Assembly: GCF_902500215.1 (NCBI RefSeq)
Contig: NZ_CABVOU010000014.1
Span: 1 to 64,000 of the forward strand
DNA: 64,000 bases
Direction: 5' to 3'
DNA from: Halomonas lysinitropha
Lineage (GTDB): Bacteria; Pseudomonadota; Gammaproteobacteria; Pseudomonadales; Halomonadaceae
The position numbers were made by a program, and so were the translations under genes. The notes under the pieces were generated by a model. That model did not search any database, had not been told where the DNA came from, and saw nothing but the letters and a program-made list of their open reading frames with translations. Shown here piece by piece: positions 38,554-47,736 of this stretch (position 1 is the stretch's first letter; each line of letters opens with the position of its first letter).

Positions 38554-40424
38554 GTGACAAGAAGAAAGAGATCGAGAACCTCGGGCGCCGCCACTTCCTG
38601 CGCAACAGCGCGGTGACCGGCGTGGCCGGTGCCGGCCTGGCCGGCGGCTTCGGCGCCGGGGCGCTGATGAGCAGCCGCGAGGCCAAGGCGGCAGAGGACG
38701 GCGTCGAGGTCGCCCCCGGCGAGCTCGACGAATACTACGGTTTCTGGAGCGGTGGCCACCAGGGGGAGGTGCGGGTGCTGGGCATTCCCTCCATGCGCGA
38801 GCTGATGCGCATCCCGGTGTTCAACATCGACAGCGCCACCGGCTGGGGGATCACCAACGAGTCCAGGCGCATCATGGGCGACTCGGCGCGCTTCCTCAAC
38901 GGCGACTGCCACCACCCGCACATCTCCATGACCGACGGCCATTACGACGGCAAGTACTTGTTCATCAACGACAAGGCCAATACCCGGGTAGCGCGCATCC
39001 GTCTCGATATCATGAAGACGGACAAGATCACCACCATTCCCAACGTCCAGGCCATCCACGGCCTGCGCCTGCAGAAGGTGCCGCACACCAAGTACGTGTT
39101 CGCCAATGCCGAGCTGCCGATTCCCCAGGTCAACGACGGCCGCGACCTCGAGAGTCCGGAGAACTACTTCACCATGTTCAACGCCATCGATGCCGAGAGC
39201 ATGGACGTGGCCTGGCAGGTGATCGTCGACGGCAACCTGGACAACACCGATGCCGACTATACCGGCCGCTTCGTGGCATCCACCTGCTATAACTCCGAGA
39301 AGGGCATGACGCTCGCCGACACCATGCGCGCCGAGCGCGACTGGGTGGTGGTGTTCGACGTCGAGGCCATCGAGGCCGCCGTGGACGCCGGCGAATTCGA
39401 GACCCTGGGCGACAGCGAGGTACCGGTGCTCGACGGCCGTAAAGGCTCCAAGCTGACCCGCTACATCCCGGTGCCCAAGAACCCCCACGGCCTCAACACA
39501 TCGCCGGACGGCCAGTACTTCATCGCCAACGGCAAGCTCTCGCCCACCTGCACCATCATCGCCATCGACACGCTTCCCGAGCTGTTCAATGATGCCATCG
39601 AGCCACGCGACACCGTGGTCGGTGAACCGGAGCTGGGGCTGGGGCCGCTGCACACCACCTATGACGGTCGCGGCAACGCCTATACCACCCTTTTCATCGA
39701 CAGCCAGGTGGCCAAGTGGAACATCGAGGATGCCATCCGTTCCTATAACGGCGAGGAAGTCAACTACATTCGCCAGAAGATCGACGTCCACTACCAGCCG
39801 GGCCACAACCACGCCAGTCTCACTGAGTCCCGGGATGCCGACGGCAAATGGCTGGTGGTACTCTCCAAGTTCTCCAAGGACCGCTTCCTGCCGGTGGGTC
39901 CGCTGCATCCGGAGAACGACCAGCTGATCGACATCTCCGGCGAGGAGATGAAACTGGTCCACGACGGCCCCACCTTCGCCGAACCCCACGACTGCATCCT
40001 GCTGCGCGCCGACCAGCTCAGCCCCTCGCGGACCTGGACGCGTGACGATCCCTTCTTCGCCGAGACCGTGGCCATGGCCGAGGCGGACGGGGTGACCCTG
40101 GAGAGCGACAACACGGTGATCCGCGACGGCAACCAGGTGCGCGTCTACATGACCTCGGTAGCACCCCAGTTCGGGTTGACCGAGTTCAAGGTCAAGCAGG
40201 GCGACGAAGTGACCGTGGTGGTCACCAACCTCGACCAGGTCGAGGACCTGACCCACGGCTTCGTCATGGTCAATCATGGCGCCTCCATGGAGATCGGTCC
40301 GCAGCAGACCGCAAGCGTCACCTTCACCGCCGACAAGCCCGGGGTGTACTGGTACTACTGCTCCTGGTTCTGCCATGCCATGCACATGGAAATGACCGGC
40401 CGCATGCTGGTCGAGAAGGCCTGA
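38550..40424 (+). CDS. nosZ: Nitrous-oxide reductase NosZ, clade I
   Basis: NosZ reduces N2O to N2 in the periplasm. The 624-residue protein has a twin-arginine signal ([17 protein letters not shown]), which is typical of clade I. The seven-bladed propeller supplies CuZ histidines ([28 protein letters not shown]). The C-terminal cupredoxin domain has the CuA ligands [12 protein letters not shown]. Translation is coupled to nosR. A strong hairpin follows the stop. Confidence 0.96.
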   Translation: MSDKKKEIENLGRRHFLRNSAVTGVAGAGLAGGFGAGALMSSREAKAAEDGVEVAPGELDEYYGFWSGGHQGEVRVLGIPSMRELMRIPVFNIDSATGWGITNESRRIMGDSARFLNGDCHHPHISMTDGHYDGKYLFINDKANTRVARIRLDIMKTDKITTIPNVQAIHGLRLQKVPHTKYVFANAELPIPQVNDGRDLESPENYFTMFNAIDAESMDVAWQVIVDGNLDNTDADYTGRFVASTCYNSEKGMTLADTMRAERDWVVVFDVEAIEAAVDAGEFETLGDSEVPVLDGRKGSKLTRYIPVPKNPHGLNTSPDGQYFIANGKLSPTCTIIAIDTLPELFNDAIEPRDTVVGEPELGLGPLHTTYDGRGNAYTTLFIDSQVAKWNIEDAIRSYNGEEVNYIRQKIDVHYQPGHNHASLTESRDADGKWLVVLSKFSKDRFLPVGPLHPENDQLIDISGEEMKLVHDGPTFAEPHDCILLRADQLSPSRTWTRDDPFFAETVAMAEADGVTLESDNTVIRDGNQVRVYMTSVAPQFGLTEFKVKQGDEVTVVVTNLDQVEDLTHGFVMVNHGASMEIGPQQTASVTFTADKPGVYWYYCSWFCHAMHMEMTGRMLVEKA

Positions 40425-40435
40425 TACGCCCTCAT

Positions 40436-40466
40436 CGGGGCCGGGCAGCCGCCCGGCCCCGTTTGT
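40436..40466 (+). terminator. Hairpin after nosZ
   Basis: CGGGGCCGGGC and GCCCGGCCCCG form an eleven-base perfect stem with a four-base loop followed by TTTGT. It lies between nosZ and nosD, so it may lower nosDFYL expression relative to nosZ. Confidence 0.75.
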
Positions 40467-40480
40467 AGTTGGAGACCCGC

Positions 40481-41827
40481 ATGACCCGACGACTGTCTCG
40501 CGTCGTCCCCCGAATGATTCTTGCTGCCTGGCTGCTCGTGTGGCTGCCGGGCGGCGCACTGGCCGCCGACTGGACGGCCAGCCCCGGTGAGCCGCTGCAG
40601 CCGCTGATCGAACGGACCGACAAGGGCGACCGTCTCCTGCTCCCAGAAGGCCGCTATCCCGGACCGCTGACCATCGATCGCACGCTCACCCTGAAGGGCG
40701 AGCCGGGCGCGGTGATCGACGGCGGCGGCAACGGCCACGCCGTTGTGCTCGAGGCGCCCGACACGGTGCTGGAACACCTCACTATCGAGAACTGGGGCGC
40801 CAACCTCACCGACATGGATGCCGGCATCTTCGTCGCCGAGAGCGCCAGCGGCAGCGTTATCCGCGACTCCCGACTGGAAGGCCCGGGGTTCGGCATCTGG
40901 CTCGATGCCGTGAGTGACGTGAAAGTACTCGACAACGTGATCCGTGGCGACGCCTCATTGCGCTCTCAGGACCGCGGCAACGGTATCCACCTTTTCAACG
41001 TGCGTAACGTCAAGGTGCAAGGCAACGACATTCGCCACACACGCGACGGTATCTACATCGACACCAGCAGCGAAAGCCTGCTTCGCGACAACCGTATGCA
41101 GGATTTACGCTACGGGGTGCATTACATGTACGCCCACGACAACCGCCTGGAGAACAACCTGACCCGGGGCACCCGCACCGGCTATGCGCTGATGCAATCC
41201 AAGCGCCTCGAGGTCATCGGCAATCGCTCCGAGGACGACCGCCACTACGGGATTCTGATGAACAACATCACCGACTCCCTCCTGCGCGACAACCGCGTCA
41301 CCGGCATCAACCAGCGCCGGGATGCCCAGGGCCAGGGCCTGGTCAGTGGCGGCGAGGGCAAGGCCCTGTTCGTCTACAACGCCCAGTACAATCGCTTCGA
41401 GGCTAACCGCTTCGCGGCAAGCGATATCGGCATCCACCTCACCGCCGGCTCCGAGGACAACGACCTGGTGGGCAATGCCTTCATCGACAACCGCCAGCAG
41501 GTAATGTACGTGGCGACCCGTGCCCAGGAGTGGTCCGAGAAGGGGCGTGGCAACTACTGGAGTGACTATCTGGGCTGGGACCTGGATGGCGATGGCGTGG
41601 GTGATACACCCTTCGAACCCAACGACGCCATGGATCGCCTGCTGTGGCGCTATCCGGTGGCGCGACTGCTGATGCATAGCCCTGCCGTACTGGCACTCCG
41701 CTGGGTACAGCGACAGTTCCCGGTTTTTCGCCCCCAAGGGGTCAAGGATAGCCATCCGCTGATGAATGAACCCGATTTCAATGAAACCGACTTGAGTCAA
41801 CACAACCTCGGAGACGCCGACGCATGA
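40481..41827 (+). CDS. nosD: NosD, periplasmic copper-site assembly protein
   Basis: This 448-residue protein has a signal peptide and repeated beta-helix (carbohydrate-binding/sugar-hydrolysis type) rungs such as [16 protein letters not shown] and [14 protein letters not shown]. NosD delivers copper for the CuZ site with the NosFY transporter. The ATG at 40481 follows TTGGAG; a TTG four codons earlier is less likely. Its end overlaps nosF by four bases. Confidence 0.93.
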   Translation: MTRRLSRVVPRMILAAWLLVWLPGGALAADWTASPGEPLQPLIERTDKGDRLLLPEGRYPGPLTIDRTLTLKGEPGAVIDGGGNGHAVVLEAPDTVLEHLTIENWGANLTDMDAGIFVAESASGSVIRDSRLEGPGFGIWLDAVSDVKVLDNVIRGDASLRSQDRGNGIHLFNVRNVKVQGNDIRHTRDGIYIDTSSESLLRDNRMQDLRYGVHYMYAHDNRLENNLTRGTRTGYALMQSKRLEVIGNRSEDDRHYGILMNNITDSLLRDNRVTGINQRRDAQGQGLVSGGEGKALFVYNAQYNRFEANRFAASDIGIHLTAGSEDNDLVGNAFIDNRQQVMYVATRAQEWSEKGRGNYWSDYLGWDLDGDGVGDTPFEPNDAMDRLLWRYPVARLLMHSPAVLALRWVQRQFPVFRPQGVKDSHPLMNEPDFNETDLSQHNLGDADA

Positions 41828-42756
41828 GCGCGGTAATCGACTTCCAGAGCGTGACACGTCGTGACGGGAATTTAGTGCGCCTCGACGCCCTGGACCTTCA
41901 GGTCAGCGAGGGCGAGGTACTGGCCCTGCTCGGCCACAACGGTGCCGGCAAGACTACCACCATGCACCTGATCCTGGGGCTGCTCTCGCCCAGCGAGGGG
42001 CGCGTGGCGGTACTCGGCGGCGCTCCCGACGGCGCTCATGCCGAGACCCTGCGTCGCCGACTAGGCTACCTGCCTGAGAATGTAAGCTTCTACGAGCAGC
42101 TCAGCGGCCGCGAGGTGCTCGATTACTTCGCCCGACTGAAGCGAGTCGACCGCCGCCAGGTGGACGAGCTGCTCGACCAGGTGGGCCTGGGACACGCCGC
42201 CTCGCGGCGGGTGAAGACCTACTCCAAGGGCATGCGCCAGCGCCTCGGGCTGGCCCAGGCGCTGCTCGGCGACCCGCGCCTGCTGCTGCTGGACGAGCCC
42301 ACCACCGGCCTCGACCCGGCCGCCACCCGTGAGTTCTACGATACGGTGAGGGGCCTGCGCGACCGCGGCTGCACCGTCCTGCTCTCCTCCCACGTGCTGC
42401 CCGGCGTGGAGCCCTATATCGACCGTGCGCTGATCCTCGGTGGCGGCCGGCGCCTGGCACTTGGCAGCCTGGATGACCTTCGCCAGCAGGCTGCCCTGCC
42501 GCTCTCCGTGCGTGCCCGCGGCAGCAGCGCCGAGGGCGACCTGGCCCACTGGGACGACCCCCGCATCGAGGCCACCGCCGTCAACGGCCACGAAGTCACC
42601 CTCTCGGTGCCGCCGGACGCCAAGCTTGCCGTGCTGCGCCGGCTCACCGAGCTCTCGGGCATCGAGGACATCGAATTGCTGCCGCCCACCCTGGAGCACC
42701 TCTATACCCACTTCTCCGCCGACCTCTCGCCCGAGCAACGAGGAGACGCCCGATGA
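41824..42756 (+). CDS. nosF: NosF, ABC transporter ATPase for NosZ maturation
   Basis: This 310-residue ATPase has Walker [11 protein letters not shown], signature [15 protein letters not shown] and Walker [14 protein letters not shown]. It powers the NosY permease in assembling the CuZ centre. It overlaps nosD and nosY by four bases each. Confidence 0.94.
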   Translation: MSAVIDFQSVTRRDGNLVRLDALDLQVSEGEVLALLGHNGAGKTTTMHLILGLLSPSEGRVAVLGGAPDGAHAETLRRRLGYLPENVSFYEQLSGREVLDYFARLKRVDRRQVDELLDQVGLGHAASRRVKTYSKGMRQRLGLAQALLGDPRLLLLDEPTTGLDPAATREFYDTVRGLRDRGCTVLLSSHVLPGVEPYIDRALILGGGRRLALGSLDDLRQQAALPLSVRARGSSAEGDLAHWDDPRIEATAVNGHEVTLSVPPDAKLAVLRRLTELSGIEDIELLPPTLEHLYTHFSADLSPEQRGDAR

Positions 42757-43577
42757 ATGCCATCCTGATCATCGCCGGCAAGGAATTCCGCGACGGCCTG
42801 CGCAATCGCTGGGTGCTGGCCATCGCTCTGGTGCTGGCCTTTCTGGCCGTGGGCATCGCCTGGTTCGGCGCCGCCGCCAGCGGCGGTCTGGGCTTCACCT
42901 CGCTGGCCACCACCCTGGTCAGCCTGGCAACGCTTGCGGTCTTTCTGATCCCGCTGATTGCCCTGCTGCTCGCCTACGATGCCGTGGTCGGCGAGCAGGA
43001 GGCGGGCACCCTGCTACTGCTGCTCACCTACCCCATCAGCCGCACCCAACTGCTGCTGGGCAAGTTCCTCGGCCATGGCCTGATCCTTGGCGTCGCCACG
43101 GCACTGGGGTTCGGCGTCTCCGGGGCGGTGATCGCGGTGGCTGCAGAGGGCGTGCCGCTCACCGAACTGGCCACCGGCATGGGCCTGCTGATCGGTAGCA
43201 GCATCCTGCTGGGCTGGGTATTCATCGCCTTCGCCTACCTGATCAGCGTCTCGGTCACCGAGAAGGCTCGCGCCGCCGGCCTGGCACTGGTGGTGTGGTT
43301 CCTCTTCGTGCTGGTCTTCGACCTGGGGCTGCTGGCATTACTGGTCAGCGTCAAGCAGGGGGGCGACTGGCTGCCCTGGCTGCTGCTGCTCAACCCTATC
43401 GAGTGCTTCCGGCTGATCAACCTGGCCGGCTTCGAGGCCGCCCGCGACTATAGCGGCCTCACCTCCATCGCCGAGGGTGGCGCTTTCCGCCCCAGCGTAG
43501 TGACCGCGATCCTGGTGGCCTGGGTGCTGGTGCCCCTGGGCCTGGCGCTGCTGCGCTTTCGCCACCGCGCCGCCTGA
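42753..43577 (+). CDS. nosY: NosY, ABC transporter permease for NosZ maturation
   Basis: This 274-residue protein has six expected helices of the ABC-2 type ([20 protein letters not shown] near the start, [35 protein letters not shown]). It is translationally coupled to nosF and works with NosD in sulfur or copper supply to CuZ. Confidence 0.93.
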   Translation: MNAILIIAGKEFRDGLRNRWVLAIALVLAFLAVGIAWFGAAASGGLGFTSLATTLVSLATLAVFLIPLIALLLAYDAVVGEQEAGTLLLLLTYPISRTQLLLGKFLGHGLILGVATALGFGVSGAVIAVAAEGVPLTELATGMGLLIGSSILLGWVFIAFAYLISVSVTEKARAAGLALVVWFLFVLVFDLGLLALLVSVKQGGDWLPWLLLLNPIECFRLINLAGFEAARDYSGLTSIAEGGAFRPSVVTAILVAWVLVPLGLALLRFRHRAA

Positions 43578-43609
43578 ACCTTCCCTAACGCGCCCCGAGA
43601 GAGACCGCC

Positions 43610-44161
43610 ATGACCCGACTCGCCCTCCTGATCGCACTGCTCGCCAGCCTGCTGCTGACCGGCTGCAGCGAATCCGAACCCGAGACACTGGCCGCCGCCG
43701 TCCCCATCGAGGACGGCGACAGCTGTCACGTCTGCGGCATGCTGATCGAGCAGTTTCCAGGGCCCAAGGGGGAGGCCTTCCTGGACAGCCAGGGCGAGGC
43801 GCTGAAGTTCTGCTCCACCATGGACCTGTTCACTTTCCTCAAGCAGCCAGAGAACGAGACACGTCTGTCACATGCCTATGTCCACGACATTGGCGTGACA
43901 ACCTGGGGGGAGCCCTCGGACGAGGCCTTCATTCGCGCCGAGGAAGCCTGGTACGTGGTGGGCCATGACCAACCCGGCGCCATGGGCCACACCCTGGCCT
44001 CCTTCGCCGAGCAGGCTGATGCCCAGGCGTTTCGCGAGACGCACGGTGGTGAGCTGGTGGGCTTTGATGAGATCGATCTCGACCTGCTGGGCCGACTGGG
44101 CCGAGGCGAGTTGGGTGGCAATAGCGATAAGGGCATGGGCAATATGCCCGCTCACGAATAG
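43610..44161 (+). CDS. nosL: NosL, copper-binding lipoprotein
   Basis: This 183-residue protein has a lipoprotein signal ending LLLTGC and the NosL copper motif SCHVCGMLIEQFPGPKGEAF, followed by LKFCSTMDLFTF. It passes Cu(I) to NosZ via NosDFY. It ends the nos operon 33 bases after nosY. The His/Asp/Gly-rich tail is slightly longer than usual. Confidence 0.93.
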   Translation: MTRLALLIALLASLLLTGCSESEPETLAAAVPIEDGDSCHVCGMLIEQFPGPKGEAFLDSQGEALKFCSTMDLFTFLKQPENETRLSHAYVHDIGVTTWGEPSDEAFIRAEEAWYVVGHDQPGAMGHTLASFAEQADAQAFRETHGGELVGFDEIDLDLLGRLGRGELGGNSDKGMGNMPAHE

Positions 44162-44245
44162 CGACAGCGAGGGACGCCAGGGGGCAGGACAGCCGCTGGA
44201 CACCGTGCTAGCCTCGGCGCATCCCGGCCGAGGAAGCACCACGTC

Positions 44246-44800
44246 ATGCCTCCCATTTCCCGTTTCGTTCCGTCCCTGCTGCTGACGTTCTGCCTGGCTC
44301 TGACTGGGGCGGCATCAGCTACTAACTACAACACCGGCAACGTCCAGGCCCATGGCAGCTGGCACTCGCTGACCCTGTCGCTGGGCGAGGAGCGCCACTT
44401 CCGCGCCATCGAGCAGCAGAGCTACAGTGACGCCATCTTCAGTGTCAACGCCAGCGCCGGCGCCTGCGACATGCCATGGCTGGAGCTGCGAGTGGAGCTT
44501 GACGAATACCAGGCCGAGAGCCGTACGGTAAACCTCGTGCCCATCGACTTGCGGGTCGACCACGAGACCATTCACGGCGGTCGGGCGAAGTTCGTCACTT
44601 ACCGCGGCGACAGCGGCTTCTATGTCCACATTTATCCGGAAGAACAGCCTCTGTTGCTCGAAGAAATGCGCCGGGGTGACATCCTGCGCCTGCGCATGAT
44701 GCGCGGCGAGGACGACCCCTGGTTCATGATCTTCGCTCTGGACGGGGCGGAGGCGGCCATTTCCCGGGCAATGCACCTATGCCGAATGGCCACCCCCTGA
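44246..44800 (+). CDS. Secreted protein of unknown function after nosL
   Basis: This 184-residue protein has a signal peptide (SLLLTFCLALTGAASA) and a mostly beta-rich mature part with two cysteines (GACDMPW and HLCRMA) that could form a disulfide. I do not recognise the family. It is on the nos strand 85 bases after nosL and ends facing the minus-strand nir block. Position suggests expression with nos, but no function can be read. Confidence 0.65.
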   Translation: MPPISRFVPSLLLTFCLALTGAASATNYNTGNVQAHGSWHSLTLSLGEERHFRAIEQQSYSDAIFSVNASAGACDMPWLELRVELDEYQAESRTVNLVPIDLRVDHETIHGGRAKFVTYRGDSGFYVHIYPEEQPLLLEEMRRGDILRLRMMRGEDDPWFMIFALDGAEAAISRAMHLCRMATP

Positions 44801-44812
44801 AGGGCAGGCGAC

Positions 44813-45370
44813 TCAGGGGAACAGCCGCGTATCGAGATACTCGACGGAAAGGTAATCGTCGAAGGTCCAGAGACGGGTAAAGCGGCCACGCGTTTCGGCC
44901 TCATCTCCTTCACCCCCCCATACCATCAGGCTGCTCGGCTCCTGAGGCATGCCCGCCTTGAGCTGCTCGAACCACCACTGAGCCATGTCCTCCTGCCAAG
45001 GCTCGCCGAAACGCTCCTCGAGCCGCTGGGTAACGGTGTCGCGGTCCTCCACGTGGGGATAGAACGCGACGACCAGGGCCAGCTGTTCACTGCCCGCCGG
45101 AAAGACATAGCGCAGGTCGGTTTCTGGCTCATCGTTCGCCTTGAGCTGGGCGTTGACGATCCTGTCGCCCTCGTCGCTTCCGACATCCGACAGGTTGACC
45201 ACGGCGTCATCGTCGACGAGCTCTGCCATGACCGTATCGTAGGACATCCCGAAATCGGCGCTGCGATATCCTTCGGGACCCTGCGCCGCAGCAGCGACAC
45301 TGGGCAAGGCCAGTACCAGCGTGGTCAGCAGACCACCGAGACGGGCTGCGGGTTGAGTGAGTAAAGACAT
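44813..45370 (-). CDS. Secreted protein of unknown function downstream of the cupredoxin gene
   Basis: This 185-residue protein has a signal peptide (GGLLTTLVLALPSVAAAAQ). The mature part has GYRSADFGMSYDTVMAEL at the start and a regular alternation of short strands and helices resembling small periplasmic proteins annotated only as conserved hypothetical. No cysteine is present. The ATG at 45370 follows AGGAGA. It is last in the nirS-nirT-cupredoxin direction and may be in the same transcript. Confidence 0.65.
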   Translation of the reverse strand: MSLLTQPAARLGGLLTTLVLALPSVAAAAQGPEGYRSADFGMSYDTVMAELVDDDAVVNLSDVGSDEGDRIVNAQLKANDEPETDLRYVFPAGSEQLALVVAFYPHVEDRDTVTQRLEERFGEPWQEDMAQWWFEQLKAGMPQEPSSLMVWGGEGDEAETRGRFTRLWTFDDYLSVEYLDTRLFP

Positions 45371-45449
45371 TCGCTCTCCTCTGATAAGGGTTGCGGCGCC
45401 GAGACGCCCCCGCGACTTGCAAGATGGCTGATCACCGAGCGACAGCATG

Positions 45450-45845
45450 TTACTCGGCATCTCCCGCCGCCACGACGTGGATTACCCCGTCCATATCGCG
45501 ATCCTCGTGGGGACGGCAGTGGTACTCGTAGGTGCCCGGCTCGTCGAAGGTGCGCTCCCAGCTCTCATCGGGAAACAACCTTGGCGATCCAATGTCCTCG
45601 TCGGGAAAGTAGATATCGTGGCTGGTGCGCTTCTCTTCGCTGACCCAGCGCACCGTGGTACCAACCTCGACTTCCAGTTCAGCGGGATGATAGGTGTAGT
45701 CGAACATCTCAACTTCGACCGTCTGGCTACTCCCGCCCGTCTGCCCGTCTTCCACGTCGTTTTCGTCAGTACCAGCCTGCACCACCCCACCCATGAGCAG
45801 GGTGGTCAGAACGGTGGCGCCAAGTGTCAGAAGTCGATACTGCAT
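45450..45845 (-). CDS. Periplasmic cupredoxin (type 1 copper protein)
   Basis: This 131-residue protein has a signal peptide and a plastocyanin/pseudoazurin-like fold. Type 1 copper ligands are visible: a histidine in TSHDIYFPDE and the C-terminal loop YHCRPHEDRDM giving Cys, His and Met. It can carry electrons to nitrite reductase or NosZ. The ATG at 45845 follows GAGGAAG. It lies 23 bases after the multiheme gene, in the nir block. Confidence 0.85.
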   Translation of the reverse strand: MQYRLLTLGATVLTTLLMGGVVQAGTDENDVEDGQTGGSSQTVEVEMFDYTYHPAELEVEVGTTVRWVSEEKRTSHDIYFPDEDIGSPRLFPDESWERTFDEPGTYEYHCRPHEDRDMDGVIHVVAAGDAE

Positions 45846-45868
45846 GGTGGCTTCCTCTCCTTTATGCA

Positions 45869-47554
45869 TCAGCGGCTGATGCGTGCGGCGTTGATTTCCA
45901 CGAAGTCTTCTTCAAAGTCACCGGGTATCTCGGCATCGAACGCGAGCCCGTACTGCCAGGAGACATGGTGGAAACGCGAATCGGCGTGATCGTCGTGCAG
46001 TGCCACGTTGAGATTGTACTTGCCGTCGAGGTTGATCGGCTTGTCGCCCTCTGCACCGGTCTTCAAGGCGCGCGTCAGGTGGGCGGTCCAGACACCGTCC
46101 TGCTCGTCGGCACTGAAGACGATCGCCTGACTCTCAGTGAAGTGACGCTCGTCGAGAACATAGCCGGATTCGGTGGATCCGTCACCGCTCTTGTAGCGTG
46201 CCAGATCCAGATAGACCCCACCATTGAGCAGCTCCTCGATCTCCGCTTCTTCCTTGAGCTTGTCCCAGCCGCCACGCTTGGCACCACGGCGACCGCGAAT
46301 CTCGATATCGGTACGACTCTCGGAGAGGTACTTGGTAACACCGTTCATCAGATCGAGGCGTTCAGCCAGCTCGGTCTCGGCCAAGGCCTGCTCCTCCGGC
46401 GCGTCGGGCATATCGCGTGAATCATGGTGACAGCTGGCCCAGCATCCGGCCCGGTCGGCCATGTCGACCTTGTCGTCCGACAGACTGACCGTCAGCTTCA
46501 TGGGGTTCTCCGGATCCATCATGCCACCTTCCACGAAGGGCAGCGGAGCATGTTCACCGGCTTCCCACTGGAAGCGCATGAACAGGTAGTCGTCGTCGAA
46601 ACTGGCCTGAATACTCATTGGCACGTGGCCACGCTTTTCACCCAGGTCATAGGTCTCGATCTTCTCGCCGCTGACTGCCAGCGCACCGATGTCGGCCTCT
46701 TCACCCTGATGGCACCAGATACAGCGGTCGCCATAGCTGAAGGCTCGGCCGCCGCCATGCTCACCGCCGTCCTGGATCCACTCGATGGAAGCCTGACCCG
46801 GCAGGAACAGGGTCACTTCCTGTGTGGGCACTTCACTCCAGTCCAGCGTGGCGGCAACATTCTCTTCGACCTCCTTGGCTTCGCCGAGATCCTCTTCCTC
46901 CAGCGCTGCCGTCAGCTCTGGCTCGTCGCCCAGCAGGTCACCCTCCTCATCGACGGTGCCGTAGTCGAAACGATCCGCCCAGACAGGCGACTCGTCCCAG
47001 GCCTCGGGCAGCTCATGGGCTATGCCCTGGTGGCACTCGATACAGGTCTGGCCCTGCTCGAAGCCTCGGGCATGCTCACGACTTGCGCGGTTAGCCTGCT
47101 CCTCGAGATCCATGGCCGACCAGTCATGGCAGTTGCGGCACTCCCGGGAGTCGGTACGCAGCATGGAGCGCCAGACATTTTCAGCCAGGTGCAGGCGCTT
47201 GCCCTCGAACTCCTCCTTGGTGTCGATGGTGCCGAGCATCCAGTGCCACACCTCGCGACTCGCCTTGATCTTGCGGATCATCTTCGGCCCCCAGGCATCG
47301 GGGACGTGACAGTCGGAGCACTGGGCGCCGACCCCGGTGGCATTCTCGTAGTGCGGGCGTTCCTGATATTCCTCGTAGACCCAGCTCATCTCGTGACAGG
47401 CGGAGCTACAGAAGGTCATGTTGTTGGTCGCTTCCATCACGGTGTTGAAACCGCCCCAGAAGATGATCCCGGCCACGAAGAAGATCACGGCGGCCCCCAG
47501 CGAGGCTCCCATGATCGTCATCTTGCGCCATTTGCGCAGTCGCTCCCTCAGCAT
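45869..47554 (-). CDS. NapC/NirT-type multiheme cytochrome c fused to an EB_dh-like heme domain
   Basis: This 561-residue protein has one N-terminal anchor helix (ASLGAAVIFFVAGIIFWGG) then a NapC/NirT-like part with hemes at CSSACH, CSDCH, CRNCH and CIECH. A C-terminal half follows with CIWCH and GCWASCHHDSRDMP, the pattern of ethylbenzene-dehydrogenase-like c-heme domains. Two sites are CX3CH rather than CX2CH. It probably takes electrons from quinol and passes them to NirS or the cupredoxin. The ATG at 47554 follows GGGAGA. nirS is 182 bases upstream on the same strand. Confidence 0.8.
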   Translation of the reverse strand: MLRERLRKWRKMTIMGASLGAAVIFFVAGIIFWGGFNTVMEATNNMTFCSSACHEMSWVYEEYQERPHYENATGVGAQCSDCHVPDAWGPKMIRKIKASREVWHWMLGTIDTKEEFEGKRLHLAENVWRSMLRTDSRECRNCHDWSAMDLEEQANRASREHARGFEQGQTCIECHQGIAHELPEAWDESPVWADRFDYGTVDEEGDLLGDEPELTAALEEEDLGEAKEVEENVAATLDWSEVPTQEVTLFLPGQASIEWIQDGGEHGGGRAFSYGDRCIWCHQGEEADIGALAVSGEKIETYDLGEKRGHVPMSIQASFDDDYLFMRFQWEAGEHAPLPFVEGGMMDPENPMKLTVSLSDDKVDMADRAGCWASCHHDSRDMPDAPEEQALAETELAERLDLMNGVTKYLSESRTDIEIRGRRGAKRGGWDKLKEEAEIEELLNGGVYLDLARYKSGDGSTESGYVLDERHFTESQAIVFSADEQDGVWTAHLTRALKTGAEGDKPINLDGKYNLNVALHDDHADSRFHHVSWQYGLAFDAEIPGDFEEDFVEINAARISR

Positions 47555-47696
47555 GTCAGTCTCCCGGTAATCCCGTGACACGAGGTGTCACTTTACGTTG
47601 CCCTGCCCTGCCACCTTGTTGTGTCGTGGTGTCCGGCCCCTTGTCCAGCCACTCCCGTTGCCCCTTGGCATGGTGAGGAAACGGCTGGAGAAGAGG

Positions 47697-47720
47697 CCGG
47701 AGCGCCCGAAGGCGCTCCGG
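47697..47720 (-). terminator. Hairpin after nirS
   Basis: CCGGAGCGCC and GGCGCTCCGG form a perfect ten-base stem around CGAA, 17 bases after the nirS stop. It may end most nirS transcripts before the multiheme gene. Confidence 0.7.
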
Positions 47721-47736
47721 CGGAGTCGGCACTGAA

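Noticed and set aside
38532..40559. Minus-strand frame of 675 codons
   Set aside because: It is antisense to nosZ; no domain is recognisable in it.
46424..47578. Plus-strand frame of 384 codons
   Set aside because: It is antisense to the multiheme cytochrome gene, which has a signal anchor and six heme sites.
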